DNA from: Paenibacillus sp. JCM 10914
GTDB taxonomy: Bacteria > Bacillota > Bacilli > Paenibacillales > Paenibacillaceae
Direction: 5' to 3'
DNA length: 64,000 bases
NCBI RefSeq assembly: GCF_001315105.1
Contig: NZ_BAZR01000012.1
Span: 62,001-126,000, forward strand
A model generated the notes under the pieces. That model made no database searches and was not told the DNA's origin. It saw nothing but the letters and a program-made list of their open reading frames with translations. A program made the position numbers and the translations under genes. Shown here piece after piece: positions 1-10,110 of the stretch (positions are counted from its first letter, which is position 1; each line of letters starts with the position of its first letter).

Positions 1-698
1 ACAGTCCTTCTACCCAGAAAGCGGTGGAGTTCTATCAACAATTTGTTAGCGGTATGATTCTTGAGACAAATTCCAGGACAGCCGAGATAGCGAAGCTGGT
101 GGAGAATTCATTCCGTGATGTTAATATTGCGTTTGCCAATGAACTCTCTCTCATCTGTGATCATCTGGGTATCAACGTTTGGGAAATGATACGACTCGCA
201 AATCATCATCCGCGCGTGAATATATTGCAGCCGGGACCAGGCGTAGGCGGCCATTGCATCGCGGTCGATCCTTGGTTTCTCGTGGATGCGGCACCGGAAC
301 AGACGAGATTGATTCATACGGCAAGGGTGGTCAACGATTATAAGCCGGGATACATCGTGGAACGAATCAAGCAGCGGGCCGAGCGGTTCAAGGACCCGGT
401 CATTGCCTGTCTTGGACTGTCCTTCAAAGCGAATATCGATGACTTGCGTGAAAGCCCGTCCGTTAAGATTGCGGAGAATCTATCCAGATTAACGATTGGC
501 ACCCTGCTTGTCGTAGAACCGCATATCCAATCGCTACCTGAATCGCTTCGTCAGGAGCATGTTCATCTTACAGAGCTGGAAGAGGCGATTCGCAGATCGG
601 ATATCGTAGTGCTGCTCGTGAATCACGATATGTTCCAGCGCATTGACCGTAATTTATTGAAGGAAAAAATCGTGCTGGATACAAGGGGTTTCCTTTAA
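1..698 (+). CDS. wecC: UDP-N-acetyl-D-mannosamine dehydrogenase, C-terminal part (5' end outside window)
   Basis: NAD-dependent oxidation of a UDP-HexNAc to the uronic acid, supplying an acidic sugar nucleotide for surface polysaccharide. The frame is open from base 3, so the N-terminal Rossmann domain lies off the window. What remains is the central dimerisation helix region and the C-terminal UDP-binding domain. The motif GPGVGGHCIAVDPWF holds the catalytic cysteine of the UDP-glucose/ManNAc dehydrogenase family, and its wording matches WecC more closely than UDP-glucose dehydrogenases. GLSFKANIDDLRESPS is the conserved segment of the C-terminal domain. It is the first gene of the + strand polysaccharide cluster, 36 bases before the next gene. 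The WecC versus WbpA/TuaD assignment is by motif only. Confidence 0.85.
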   Translation, partial: SPSTQKAVEFYQQFVSGMILETNSRTAEIAKLVENSFRDVNIAFANELSLICDHLGINVWEMIRLANHHPRVNILQPGPGVGGHCIAVDPWFLVDAAPEQTRLIHTARVVNDYKPGYIVERIKQRAERFKDPVIACLGLSFKANIDDLRESPSVKIAENLSRLTIGTLLVVEPHIQSLPESLRQEHVHLTELEEAIRRSDIVVLLVNHDMFQRIDRNLLKEKIVLDTRGFL

Positions 699-734
699 TT
701 CGACTCGACGGAAATCCGCAGGGAGTGAAGCTTC

Positions 735-2756
735 GTGTCTTCGTTAATTACGAAATGGAAGAGATTGACTGCTATGCCTCTTCATACTGCCGGCAAGAAG
801 GTTGCTGGGACAGCTATATCTTATACGGTTTATGAGCTCAAGCGCCTCCAGCTTCAGCGGCAGCCCGTGAAACTGGATGTTGAACAGTTTGCAGGGTTCC
901 GCACGACCAGCAGTTACTATTTCGATCCGGTCAATCAAGATGTCTATAAGGAACAGTTGAGGCTATATGGAGTCGAGCAGCAGATCATGCAGGATGCGGA
1001 GGCGATCTGCCAACACCGCTTTAATCTGCTTGGTTCCGGCGATATTTTGCTTGGGGAGCCAATCAACTGGACTCAGGATTTCAAAACAGGACATCAATGG
1101 CCCCAACATTACTACAAAAGAATCAAGACGGTTAACCTCCGCGATGCAGCAGATGTGAAGGTACCGTGGGAGCTCTCGCGCTTTCAGCATGTATTCACAC
1201 TAGGCAAGGCATATTGGCTAAGTGGGGACGACAGATATCTACTCGAATTCCAGCGTCAGACGGATTCTTGGATTGTGCAGAATCCGGTAGAAATGTCGGT
1301 GAATTGGGCGTGCACGATGGATGTAGCTATCCGGGCTTTCAATTGGCTATCCGGAGCGTGGTTTTTCCGCAGAAGTTACAACCGCAATGAGCCGTTCTGG
1401 AATCGATTCAACGCATCACTGTATTTGCACGGTATCTTTATTATGAATAACTTGGAGAATCAAGGGGAGGTAACTGGGAATCACTATCTCAGTAATCTGG
1501 TTGGTCTGGTAGCGCTAGGTCTGTACTTCTCAAACTTTAGCTACAAAGGCGAGATTCGGCATTCGAGCACACCGGAGCAGTGGTTATCCTATGGGCTTCG
1601 TGAGCTTGAACGCGAAATGTTAGTTCAGGTGAACGAAGACGGCACCAACTATGAAGCGTCCACATCCTATCATCGTCTCGTGACAGAGATGCTGTTGCTT
1701 ATCACGATACTATGCGAGCGCAATGATATTACCTTCTCGCAGGAGTTCCGAAAGAAATTGGAGGCCATGTGCTGTTTCATCCGCGATATGGCAAAGCCGG
1801 ATGGTCTGACTCCTCTGGTTGGCGATGCTGACGACGGTCGGCTGCTGATTACGTCCCGTTACGGCTCTTGGGTCCGGAACGATTATCGGCATCTTCTGGC
1901 CGTGGCAGGGGAATGGTTCCAAAATGAGACTTTTCGTCAAGCGGCCGGCTTGTCCGATGCGGAGGATGCGTTGTGGATTACTGGAATCGCACCTTCTCCA
2001 GACAAGAAGCACGAGCCATGCTCGGAGTTAACGTCAATTGCTTATCCTGACGGGGGGTACTATATGCTACGCAACGATTCAGCCTACTGTATGATTCGTT
2101 GCGGAGAGTTGTCCTTCCGCGGTCAAGGCGCGCATAGTCATAACGATCAATTAAGCATTGAGTTACAGGTCAGTGGCAAGGATTATATCGTAGATCCAGG
2201 TACGTATGTCTATACAGCGGATTATCGGATGCGGAATTATTTTCGCAGCACAGCCATGCATAATACGCTGGAAATTAACGGTCAAGAACAGAACGAATTT
2301 GATGAAGATATTATGTTCTTAATGAGAGAGCAGACCGATGCGGTATGCGAACGGTTTGATCAAAGTCATTTCTCAGGCTACCATCACGGCTATGTAGATA
2401 AATGCGGAATGCTGCATCGGAGAGAAATTCAACTGACCGAAGGCGGTCTGGAAATAAATGATGAATTGATTCGGATACCAGCGGTGCCGACGGATGAGTC
2501 CATTACTTATGCGGCTTCATTCGTGATGAGCCCCAAAGTGAAGCTGACGCTAAGTGGTACTGTGCTGCAAGCAGAGGTAGATAATACGAGTCTCCGAATT
2601 ACATTCCATACGAGTTCGGATCAGGTCGAGCTTCTGCCATGCTGGGTATCCACACGTTATGGGGTGAAAGAGGCCAGTCATGTCGTTCGCGTGAAGGGAT
2701 CGTCTTCCGGACTTCGGACTTCCATGGACTGGTCTGTTAGGGAGGGAGGGATTTAA
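735..2756 (+). CDS. Heparinase II/III family protein (uronate polysaccharide lyase-like)
   Basis: About 673 residues, usual size for a two-domain heparinase II/III-like lyase. The N-terminal half reads as the alpha-helical toroid (many W/Y-rich helices, residues about 60-390). The C-terminal half holds the family signature GAHSHNDQLSIEL near residue 470, followed by DPGTYVY and an RST-x-H-N segment, which together form the beta-sheet active-site region. Such enzymes cleave uronic-acid-containing glycans by beta-elimination. In polysaccharide clusters they are usually thought to trim or release the polymer. No clear signal peptide is visible. The start is a GTG behind AGGGAG; an in-frame ATG at 774 is an alternative. 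The next gene begins 2 bases after the stop, so translation is probably coupled. Confidence 0.85.
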   Translation: MSSLITKWKRLTAMPLHTAGKKVAGTAISYTVYELKRLQLQRQPVKLDVEQFAGFRTTSSYYFDPVNQDVYKEQLRLYGVEQQIMQDAEAICQHRFNLLGSGDILLGEPINWTQDFKTGHQWPQHYYKRIKTVNLRDAADVKVPWELSRFQHVFTLGKAYWLSGDDRYLLEFQRQTDSWIVQNPVEMSVNWACTMDVAIRAFNWLSGAWFFRRSYNRNEPFWNRFNASLYLHGIFIMNNLENQGEVTGNHYLSNLVGLVALGLYFSNFSYKGEIRHSSTPEQWLSYGLRELEREMLVQVNEDGTNYEASTSYHRLVTEMLLLITILCERNDITFSQEFRKKLEAMCCFIRDMAKPDGLTPLVGDADDGRLLITSRYGSWVRNDYRHLLAVAGEWFQNETFRQAAGLSDAEDALWITGIAPSPDKKHEPCSELTSIAYPDGGYYMLRNDSAYCMIRCGELSFRGQGAHSHNDQLSIELQVSGKDYIVDPGTYVYTADYRMRNYFRSTAMHNTLEINGQEQNEFDEDIMFLMREQTDAVCERFDQSHFSGYHHGYVDKCGMLHRREIQLTEGGLEINDELIRIPAVPTDESITYAASFVMSPKVKLTLSGTVLQAEVDNTSLRITFHTSSDQVELLPCWVSTRYGVKEASHVVRVKGSSSGLRTSMDWSVREGGI

Positions 2757-2758
2757 GC

Positions 2759-4084
2759 ATGAGTATTTATAAAGGAATCGCCAAGCAAGTCTTATCCTAC
2801 TTTCCGTATAAATACGTGAACGTCGGTAAAGAGTTTTACGCTTGGCTCGCTCATTTTGAGCGCATGAAACGAATGTCTGTTGAACAAATACAGGCAGAGC
2901 AATTTCGTATGTTTGTTGATATGGTCACGTACGCTTATCAGGAGACCCCATTTTACCGGAATCTGTATGATTTACACGTCTTTCACCCCAGACAGTTAAA
3001 GGATTTCCAGGATGTGAAACGGATACCGGTGATTAATAAGGCAATGGTTAAGGCGAGCGGTGAGAATATGATCAGCACCAAATTTAAGCCAGGCAAGCTC
3101 TCCCAAGGAGCTACCAGCGGTTCGACGGGGCAGTCACTGCCGCTGTACTATAATCGCACGCTCGACCAGCGTGAATGGGCGGCAACCTGCTTCATGTGGT
3201 CTGAGGTCGGTTACCGGCCGGGCGATGGCCGAGTAGAGTTCAGGGGGTACATTCCAGGGGAAGAGGATTACATCGTGGATGCCTACCATCGGGTGTTGAG
3301 AGTGAACGTCTCCAGACTGACAAGCAATAATATTACGAAGATTTTACAGCTCATTCAACGGTTTGGCTACCGTTATATTCATGGATATCCGTCCTCCCTA
3401 AGCCTGGTATCGAAGCTGATCCTTGAGAATAATCTTGTTCATCAAATTCAGCCAGCTGCCATTCTGCTGGCATCTGAAACGTTATATGATTATCAAGAAA
3501 ATACGATCCGCAAGGCTTTTCCGGGGACCGTCTTGCATGCTCATTACGGCCAATCGGAGAAGGTGGTCATGGCGGGCAAGGCCGATTATGAACCAGGTTA
3601 CAGCTTCTTGCCGTTGTACGGCTACGCTGAATTTCATCCGGATTCGCGGGCGGTTATCGGTACTTCATTCATCAATAACGTGACGCCGTTCATCCGGTAT
3701 GAAATTATGGATATTGTTTCACCTCCGATCGCAGCCGCGCCAACTCATTATCTTTTCCCAACCATTCAGAAGATTGAGGGTAGGGTCGGGGAGATCATGT
3801 ATAAACCGAATAAGGACATGGTGCCTTCCGCGCTCGTGGCAATTGCCGTTCGTGGAACCGAGTCCGTTACGGCCTGTAAACTGGTTCAGCATCATTACAA
3901 CAAGATCGATATTATGCTAGAGACAACACAAAACGAGGAACATGTGCTGCAGGAGATGAAGCCGGTACTCAAGCGTTTGCAGAACATCTTTACACCCGAC
4001 ATGTGCTTCGAACTGCATATGGTTGACCATATTCCGAAAGAACCGTCAGGCAAACTGAAGACGGTGGAAGTACATATATCATAG
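2759..4084 (+). CDS. CapK/PaaK-like adenylate-forming enzyme
   Basis: 441 residues related to phenylacetate-CoA ligase and the capsule-cluster protein CapK. The phosphate-binding motif GATSGSTGQSLPLYYN is near residue 117, and the family's central region (Y-P-S-S, AxxLLASE, HYGQSE) follows. The C-terminal GKLKTVEVH resembles the lysine-containing end of ANL enzymes. The expected chemistry is ATP-dependent activation of a carboxylic acid as acyl-AMP or acyl-CoA, here perhaps to modify the polysaccharide, but the acid cannot be told from the sequence. ATG start behind GGGAGGGAGGG. It sits between the lyase gene and a glycosyltransferase with gaps of 2 and 13 bases, so it belongs to the same operon. 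Confidence 0.8.
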   Translation: MSIYKGIAKQVLSYFPYKYVNVGKEFYAWLAHFERMKRMSVEQIQAEQFRMFVDMVTYAYQETPFYRNLYDLHVFHPRQLKDFQDVKRIPVINKAMVKASGENMISTKFKPGKLSQGATSGSTGQSLPLYYNRTLDQREWAATCFMWSEVGYRPGDGRVEFRGYIPGEEDYIVDAYHRVLRVNVSRLTSNNITKILQLIQRFGYRYIHGYPSSLSLVSKLILENNLVHQIQPAAILLASETLYDYQENTIRKAFPGTVLHAHYGQSEKVVMAGKADYEPGYSFLPLYGYAEFHPDSRAVIGTSFINNVTPFIRYEIMDIVSPPIAAAPTHYLFPTIQKIEGRVGEIMYKPNKDMVPSALVAIAVRGTESVTACKLVQHHYNKIDIMLETTQNEEHVLQEMKPVLKRLQNIFTPDMCFELHMVDHIPKEPSGKLKTVEVHIS

Positions 4085-4097
4085 GGGGAGACATACC

Positions 4098-5219
4098 ATG
4101 AAAATCGTGATAATCGGTCCGTATCCTCCTCCACTGGGCGGTATATCGATCCATATTCAGCGCGTGGCGCAGCATGCGAGGCGCGTTGGTCTGGATGTTG
4201 AGATTATCGATGACTCCAATGGACCGCATACTGCAAGCGATGTCCATCCGATCCAGAATTATACGAAGTTCTTGCTCAGATTCCCGTGGATTCAAGGGGA
4301 TCTGTTTCATTTTCATACCATCTCCAAGCGGGTCCGCATGTTGCTCGGATTATATGCATGGTTTGGCAAGAAGATTGTTCTGACCGTACATGGCGAAAGC
4401 TTAATGCAGCAGATTCAATACGCGAACAGCATTGAACGATATTGGCTGTTGAACAGTTTGAAGTCGATCCATCGCATCTTGTGCGTGAATGAGAGGGACG
4501 CGCAGAAGCTAGTGGAAATGGGATTCTCACATGAGCAAGTCATGACCCTGCCCGCTTACATTCCACCGTTATCGACGCAGCATCATGATGACCACGCAAT
4601 TCCTGATAAGGTGATTGAATTTCTTACACATCGCGACTTCACGATTGCAGCCAACGGTTACATTCGATTCTACCGTGGGGGAGAACTGTATGGAGCGGAT
4701 CAACTGATTACCTTGCTACAGCGCTTGCGTGAGCTTAATTATGAGGTGCGCGTATTGTTCGCCTTGATGGGCGTTACGGAGCAGAGTGAAGAAGAACGGG
4801 CGTATTATGAGGGACTCAAGATCCAATTGCAAGAGACTGGTCTTGCAGAATTCTTTATGTTCTATGAAGTGAAGAATACGGAGCTGCATCCCATATTGCA
4901 AAATGCACAGTTGTTCATTCGTCCGACCTTAACCGATGGGTATGGTGTATCGATAGCTGAAGCACTTGCCTGTGGTATACCGGCTGTAGCCAGTGATGTA
5001 TGTCTTAGGCCTGAAGGGGCGCTTCTATACTCCGCAGGATCCGTTGATGAGTTGCTAACATTGGTTGTACAGGTGATTGAGCACTATGCGTCCTATCAGG
5101 AGAGCGTCGTACAACTACCGGCCCCGGATTATCTCTCGCCCTTGTTGAAGGTTTACGAAGCTGCATTCGGGAATGAAAATCTGAGCAACCCATTTACACT
5201 CGGGAAATATGGAGAATAA
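4098..5219 (+). CDS. Glycosyltransferase family 4 (GT-B fold)
   Basis: 373 residues. The N-terminal donor-independent domain begins with the GT4 hallmark PPPLGGISIHIQR. The C-terminal domain carries the nucleotide-sugar-binding motif P-T-L-T-D-GYGVSIAEALACGIP near residue 278, including the E-x7-E type acidic residues of retaining GT4 enzymes. It probably adds one sugar to the lipid-linked repeat unit at the inner face of the membrane. The donor and acceptor are not predictable. A strong GGGGGAG site precedes the ATG. The 3' end overlaps the flippase gene by 11 bases, indicating tight co-translation. Confidence 0.85.
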   Translation: MKIVIIGPYPPPLGGISIHIQRVAQHARRVGLDVEIIDDSNGPHTASDVHPIQNYTKFLLRFPWIQGDLFHFHTISKRVRMLLGLYAWFGKKIVLTVHGESLMQQIQYANSIERYWLLNSLKSIHRILCVNERDAQKLVEMGFSHEQVMTLPAYIPPLSTQHHDDHAIPDKVIEFLTHRDFTIAANGYIRFYRGGELYGADQLITLLQRLRELNYEVRVLFALMGVTEQSEEERAYYEGLKIQLQETGLAEFFMFYEVKNTELHPILQNAQLFIRPTLTDGYGVSIAEALACGIPAVASDVCLRPEGALLYSAGSVDELLTLVVQVIEHYASYQESVVQLPAPDYLSPLLKVYEAAFGNENLSNPFTLGKYGE

Positions 5220-6693
5220 AAAAGTATATTCCAACGGGCTCATCTACTTATGTTCCTCTGTACTAACACAGTCCATTAACTTGATTCTGATACCGCTCTA
5301 TACTCATAATTTGTCCCAGGAGCTCTATGGACAATATGACTTGATCATCAGCGTGCAGCAGCTGTTGGCATTAGCCATAACATTGGGCGTGTACTCGGGG
5401 ATGATCCGGTTTTTTAATGAGGTTGAAGATCCTAATCAATTGAAAAACACGACGATGACCTTCTCGATGTTGTGGGGCGGTGTATGCATCGTGCTTGCTT
5501 TGTTGCTGAACCCGCTACTGCATCCCTTAATGTTCCGTGCGCTGCCTGAGGCGCATTTTTTTATTCCGTGCATCGTCATCTCGTCGGTATTTGTATGTTT
5601 GAACACGATCTATTCGAGTCACTATGCGATGAAATTTAACGCACTTGGCTCCTCGGCGGTGCAATTCAGTGCAATTCTATTCACACTGCTCTACGCTCTC
5701 TTTTTCTTCCTGGTTATGGATATGGGCATTCTGGGTATCTTGCTATCGCAAATGCTCGGGAATATGACGGTATTCATCTTTATGTTTATCAAGGATTTGC
5801 CGAAATTCAAGTTCAAAATCGTGAAGAAAGAGATTGATATGATGTTGCGGTACGGTTTTGGTTTGATCCTTGGGGATGCTTCCTCATGGATTCTCACATT
5901 AAGCGATCGGTTCTTGATCAAGGGCTATATGAACCTCTCTTCCGTGGCGGTGTATTCCGTCGGCTATAAGATTGGGATGCTGATTAATCCCGTCTTTATT
6001 AATCCGTTCGCATCGGTGTTTACTCCGTTCAAGTATAAGGTGTACAACGAACCGGATGGAGCGGCGCGCATCGGCAAGATGTTCAGAATGTATAATTTTA
6101 TCGGCTGGTTCTGCGTGCTGGGACTTTCCCTATTCGCTGACATTGCGATTAAGCTCGTGGCTACAGCCGAATATCAAGCCGCTGATTATTTGGTACCTAT
6201 CATAGCGTTCTCTTATTTTTTGTCAGGTGCCATAATTTTCTATTCGCTCGGGTTGCATATTGCTAACAAGATGAAGCTGTACTCATCCATTATCGTATTC
6301 GCATCGCTAGTGAATCTGGGCGTCAATCTGATTCTGATTCCGATAATGGGCATATATGGAGCGGCTATATCCACCGTTATTGCGTATATTGCAGCGAATG
6401 GCGTGTTCTATTATTTTGGCTCCAAATATTATGCACTTGGGTTCGGATGGCTGTACCCCTATAAGTATCTCGTGATTTTTTGCCCGCTCTATGCGATTTA
6501 TTTCGTTTGCCACCATCTGGTAGGGCATGTATCCATTGAAATTCTAGTGAATGTGGTTCTATGCATGGCGTATATCGGCATGTGCATCATGTTCAAGTTT
6601 ATCTCGATGGAGGAAGTTCGATTTGTACTAAGCCGGGTACGGTGGAGGAAGAAGAATAAAATGGCTGTAGAAGGAGTTCATTCTGAGACATGA
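5209..6693 (+). CDS. Wzx-like polysaccharide repeat-unit flippase
   Basis: 494 residues, almost entirely hydrophobic, with about 12-14 predicted transmembrane segments, the size and pattern of the MOP/PST superfamily (Wzx, MurJ, MATE relatives). The N-terminus reads LIYLCSSVLTQSINLILIPL, typical of oligosaccharide flippases. It would move undecaprenyl-linked repeat units to the outer face, where the Wzy-like protein encoded at 11381 polymerises them. The start overlaps the preceding glycosyltransferase by 11 bases, and the TGA stop overlaps the next ATG (ATGA). Hence it lies in the middle of one transcription unit. Confidence 0.85.
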   Translation: MENKKVYSNGLIYLCSSVLTQSINLILIPLYTHNLSQELYGQYDLIISVQQLLALAITLGVYSGMIRFFNEVEDPNQLKNTTMTFSMLWGGVCIVLALLLNPLLHPLMFRALPEAHFFIPCIVISSVFVCLNTIYSSHYAMKFNALGSSAVQFSAILFTLLYALFFFLVMDMGILGILLSQMLGNMTVFIFMFIKDLPKFKFKIVKKEIDMMLRYGFGLILGDASSWILTLSDRFLIKGYMNLSSVAVYSVGYKIGMLINPVFINPFASVFTPFKYKVYNEPDGAARIGKMFRMYNFIGWFCVLGLSLFADIAIKLVATAEYQAADYLVPIIAFSYFLSGAIIFYSLGLHIANKMKLYSSIIVFASLVNLGVNLILIPIMGIYGAAISTVIAYIAANGVFYYFGSKYYALGFGWLYPYKYLVIFCPLYAIYFVCHHLVGHVSIEILVNVVLCMAYIGMCIMFKFISMEEVRFVLSRVRWRKKNKMAVEGVHSET

Positions 6694-7796
6694 ATATTAC
6701 AATCATCACCGATCATGAAGGCTTTTTGGGAATACGAGAGGATTGGGAGCGGCTAGAGAAACTGGATAAGCAAATCGCTTATTATAGCACGTTTCGTTTC
6801 AATTATTCCTGGTGGCTTGCTTTCGGAGAGGACAGAAATTACAAACTATTTATTATCTGCTGTTATCGAGACCAGCAAATCGTCGGCATAGCGCCGCTCA
6901 TGATTAGACGTAACGATAAGATGATTCTAAGCTGCAATGTGCTTTGTTTTATCGGTCAGGGTGACTATCTGGATATGCTTGTCGATAACCGGCATTACTC
7001 TGCCCAGTCCATCATTAAGAACATATTTATGGCCATTCAAGAGAACTCATCGGAGTGGGACCGGATTAGCCTGACTCATATTCACATGAATTCGCGGCTG
7101 CTGCATTACCTGCAAAGACACGATACCTACAATCCCCATATTGAATACTTGACCTCTTGTCCCAGGATGAATATGAGGGAGTATGGGTCCTTTGAACAAC
7201 TGAGCGAGGACATTTTTAACAAAAAAATGCGCAAGAAACCCGGTAAGATGCAGAAGCAAATTCCATATACGTTTCGGGTTATCCGAGGCAGCCAGAGTGA
7301 AGATATTTATGATCGAATTTCATATGTACACAAACAAGAGAAGGACTACCTGCAGAATGAACGCGGGAGAACCGAAAGAAGGAGCGTCTTTGATGATGAG
7401 CATAACGAGGCATTCTATCGTACATTGTTCAGAGGCAATGAAGATGTGGTTATCTTCCTGTTGGAATCCCAGGACGGCGAGATTATTATCTATTCCTGCT
7501 GTTATCTGTTCGGTAATGTCTCCTATGACTGGAATACGGGGTATACACCCAAATATGCGGGTTTTCATGGCATAGCAGACGTTCTGCAGATGGAGATCGT
7601 CCAATATTTATTTGAAAACCGCGTTGCGGACCAGATTGATCTCGGAGCAGGGGCGTACTCCTGGAAATTCAGATGGACGAATCAATTTGTTGTGAACTAT
7701 GCCATGCATTATTGGAATCCGTCGAATTTCAGCTCGAGCCTCTTGCACGGGCTAGTGAAGACAAGGCGATTTCTTCAAAAAGGAGTTCTAGCTTAA
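6690..7796 (+). CDS. CelD/BcsL-type GNAT acyltransferase (first of tandem pair)
   Basis: 368 residues with a duplicated GNAT-like fold of the kind found in CelD/BcsL, FemAB-like and Acetyltransf_6 proteins. Recognisable segments are the N-terminal W-x-x-L...YSTFRFNYSWWLAFG, the middle VGIAPLMIRR and the C-terminal SWKFRW near the end. These enzymes are thought to transfer acyl or aminoacyl groups to cell-envelope glycans. Here the substrate is presumably the polysaccharide made by this cluster. The ATG overlaps the flippase stop as ATGA. The next gene, 7796-8914, is a clear paralogue with the same motifs in the same order, so the pair arose by tandem duplication. Confidence 0.75.
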   Translation: MNITIITDHEGFLGIREDWERLEKLDKQIAYYSTFRFNYSWWLAFGEDRNYKLFIICCYRDQQIVGIAPLMIRRNDKMILSCNVLCFIGQGDYLDMLVDNRHYSAQSIIKNIFMAIQENSSEWDRISLTHIHMNSRLLHYLQRHDTYNPHIEYLTSCPRMNMREYGSFEQLSEDIFNKKMRKKPGKMQKQIPYTFRVIRGSQSEDIYDRISYVHKQEKDYLQNERGRTERRSVFDDEHNEAFYRTLFRGNEDVVIFLLESQDGEIIIYSCCYLFGNVSYDWNTGYTPKYAGFHGIADVLQMEIVQYLFENRVADQIDLGAGAYSWKFRWTNQFVVNYAMHYWNPSNFSSSLLHGLVKTRRFLQKGVLA

Positions 7797-8914
7797 TGAA
7801 TACGAAAATCATGACAGATGTCGCGGGATTGAAAAGTATTCAACAGGATTGGGAACGGCTCGAAGGGCAAAATCCCTCATTATCCTATTACAGTACGTTT
7901 CGCTATAACTACGCCTGGTGGCTTGCGCATGGCCATGATCCCAAGTTGAAGTTGTTTATCATCTGCTGCTATAAAGACAGTGTTCTGGTTGGCATCGCTC
8001 CGCTGATGATCCGAAGAAATGAAAAGCGCATCTTTAACTTTCATGTGCTCTGTTTTTTGGGGCAAGGGGATTACCTGGATTTCATCGTAGGCAGCAATGG
8101 TTCATCGGTCCAATTGATCATCAAGCATCTGTTTAAGGCGATTCTTGAGCATGAAGGTCAGTGGGATAAGATCAGTCTGACCCATCTATGCATGCAGTCC
8201 GCGCTTCTTCACTATTTGCTTCGCAGTGATACCTATCACGCCCATGTTGAGTATTTAACGTCATGTCCCCGCTTGAATATGGAGCAGTTCAGTTCATTTG
8301 AGCAGTTAAGCCAGCACATATTCAATACCAAGCTGTTGAAGAAAATCGAGAAAATGAAGAAACAGATACCTTATCGATTAAGAGTTGTGCATGGAGATGA
8401 GAGTGAGGAGATTTTGGACCGAATCGCGTCCATTCACAAGATGGAGAAGGAGTACTTGCTGGAACAGAAGGGCAGATCCGAGCGGAAGAGCATATTCGAT
8501 GACCCGGCAAACCATGATTTTCTTAAGCGGTTGTTCAAAAATAACGAACAGGTCGTCATCTTCATGCTGGAAGCTGAAGACGGAGATACAATCATCTATT
8601 CCTGCTGTTACATGCATGGTAACGTATCCTACAACTGGAACACAGGATATTCTCCGCGGTATTCAAGTATTCATGGCATCGTGGATGTACTACAGTACGA
8701 GATATTTAAGTATATGTACGAGACGAAGCACGCAATGAATATCGATTTGGGTGCGGGTTCATATCCGTGGAAATTCAAGTGGGTGAACCAGTTTGTCGTG
8801 AATTATTCCTTCACCTATTGGAACCATTCATCGTTTAATTCGAGGCTAATCCGTACTCTGGTCAAGGCGAGACGAATCCTGCGGTATGCAAGGGGAGCCG
8901 ATCATGCACATTGA
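7796..8914 (+). CDS. CelD/BcsL-type GNAT acyltransferase (second of tandem pair)
   Basis: 372 residues from the ATG at 7796, chosen because AAAAAGGAG lies 10 bases upstream and the ATG shares its A with the preceding TAA stop. The frame is open further 5' but only inside the upstream gene. It is a paralogue of 6690-7796 along its whole length: shared blocks include YSTFR-NY-WWLA, VGIAPLMIRRN, FLGQGDYLD, YSCCY, NVSYNWNTGY and DLGAGSYPWKFKW. Divergence is moderate, so the two copies may have different acceptors or act on different positions of the polymer. The 3' end overlaps the following deacetylase-like gene by 11 bases. Confidence 0.75.
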   Translation: MNTKIMTDVAGLKSIQQDWERLEGQNPSLSYYSTFRYNYAWWLAHGHDPKLKLFIICCYKDSVLVGIAPLMIRRNEKRIFNFHVLCFLGQGDYLDFIVGSNGSSVQLIIKHLFKAILEHEGQWDKISLTHLCMQSALLHYLLRSDTYHAHVEYLTSCPRLNMEQFSSFEQLSQHIFNTKLLKKIEKMKKQIPYRLRVVHGDESEEILDRIASIHKMEKEYLLEQKGRSERKSIFDDPANHDFLKRLFKNNEQVVIFMLEAEDGDTIIYSCCYMHGNVSYNWNTGYSPRYSSIHGIVDVLQYEIFKYMYETKHAMNIDLGAGSYPWKFKWVNQFVVNYSFTYWNHSSFNSRLIRTLVKARRILRYARGADHAH

Positions 8915-10109
8915 AGCCTGTAAATGGTATAACGACGCACATTCGCCGGTGCTGCTGATGATGGATGATCTTGCGAACACATGTAGATACGAAAGGTAAC
9001 GGTGAGCTCGAATTAGGTGGCGATTGGGGTTATCACAAATATGCGGAGCAATCTGCTATGCAGTTTCTGATGGATCGCATTCTGTCACAGTATCCGGAGG
9101 TGAAGGTGACTTTCTTTGTCCCGGTCGGAGAGCGTGTAGGCATTCTGGAGCAACCGGTACTTAACCAAATCTCGCTGCCCATAAACGCTGATGAAGAGAG
9201 CAAGCAGTTCTTCCGTTCGGTTCATGAGGATTCGAGGTTTGAGTTAGCCTACCATGGAACAACGCACGGAAGGGTAGGGGAGTCGGCAGCTGAATTTGTG
9301 CAGGAGTGGTCGTTATTTAGCAGTGTGGAAGATGCGAGGGAGACGATTCAAGCTGGAATGAGCATCTTTCGGGATGCTGTTGGCGAATTCCCCCAAGGCG
9401 GCAAATATTGCGGTTACGAGAGCAATGACTTCTCGGACGATAGTATCGACGAATCGGGGTTTACATGGTGGTGCAGATATTGGAACCGAGGCCAGAATGA
9501 GCAGGAGAGCTTGAATATAAGAGGTTCGGATCACAATCCGTTGACCAACTACGATGTTAAGCGGTTCGGCAAAAACAACGTGGTGGATATTCCATCGACC
9601 CTGAACGGAGCACTGCTGAACGGGGTTATGTTACCCGACGCTTCCTGGAAGGAAGAATCAAGCGAATGCTGGGACGCGGATATATCCGCTGGAAGCTAAG
9701 ACAAATTGATTATTTGCTTAGGCACCGGTTGGTGATCAGTATTCAGGAGCATATCGCACCTTCAAGAGACGATGGCAAGCGGCAGAGTCCCAATATATTG
9801 GACGATTGTGATAGTCTGATGGGGATATTCGGATATTTATCCGATAAGAACGTGTGGCATTGCACGGGCAGTGAGCTTGCCAGATATGTTAACGTACGCG
9901 ATCACACATCGGTGGTTCAATTGAACTCGCACTCGTTCAAATTGCTGTACCCTTTGTCATTCCGGGAGCAGGAGATCTCACTGCGAATGAGCGGCAGTTC
10001 CTCGAGCCGAATACGATTGCCTAATCAAGAGCTGCGAGAGGTCAAGAACGGGGTTGCGAACGTACCGCTCCAGGATGGAGAATATTTCATGGTTGAAGGT
10101 GATGGTTAA
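8904..10109 (+). CDS. Polysaccharide deacetylase-like protein, interrupted by two frame breaks
   Basis: Three successive frames make one protein of about 400 residues. The ATG at 8904 gives HIEACKWYNDAHSPVLLMM-DDLANT, then the frame breaks near 8983 (ACATG-TAGATAC). Two inserted bases would give the expected W-V and lead into VDTKGNGELELGGDWG. A second break lies near 9645, after which R-x-K-R-M-L-G-R-G and DYLLRHRLVISIQEH follow. The DD near the start, FELAYHGTTHGR in the middle and the SIQEH-x-A segment resemble carbohydrate esterase family 4 or the NodB-like fold, with His/Asp metal ligands plausible. The likely role is removal of acetyl groups from the polymer. The family call is moderate. 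I believe this is one gene with indels rather than fragments. Confidence 0.6.
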
Positions 10110-10110
10110 G

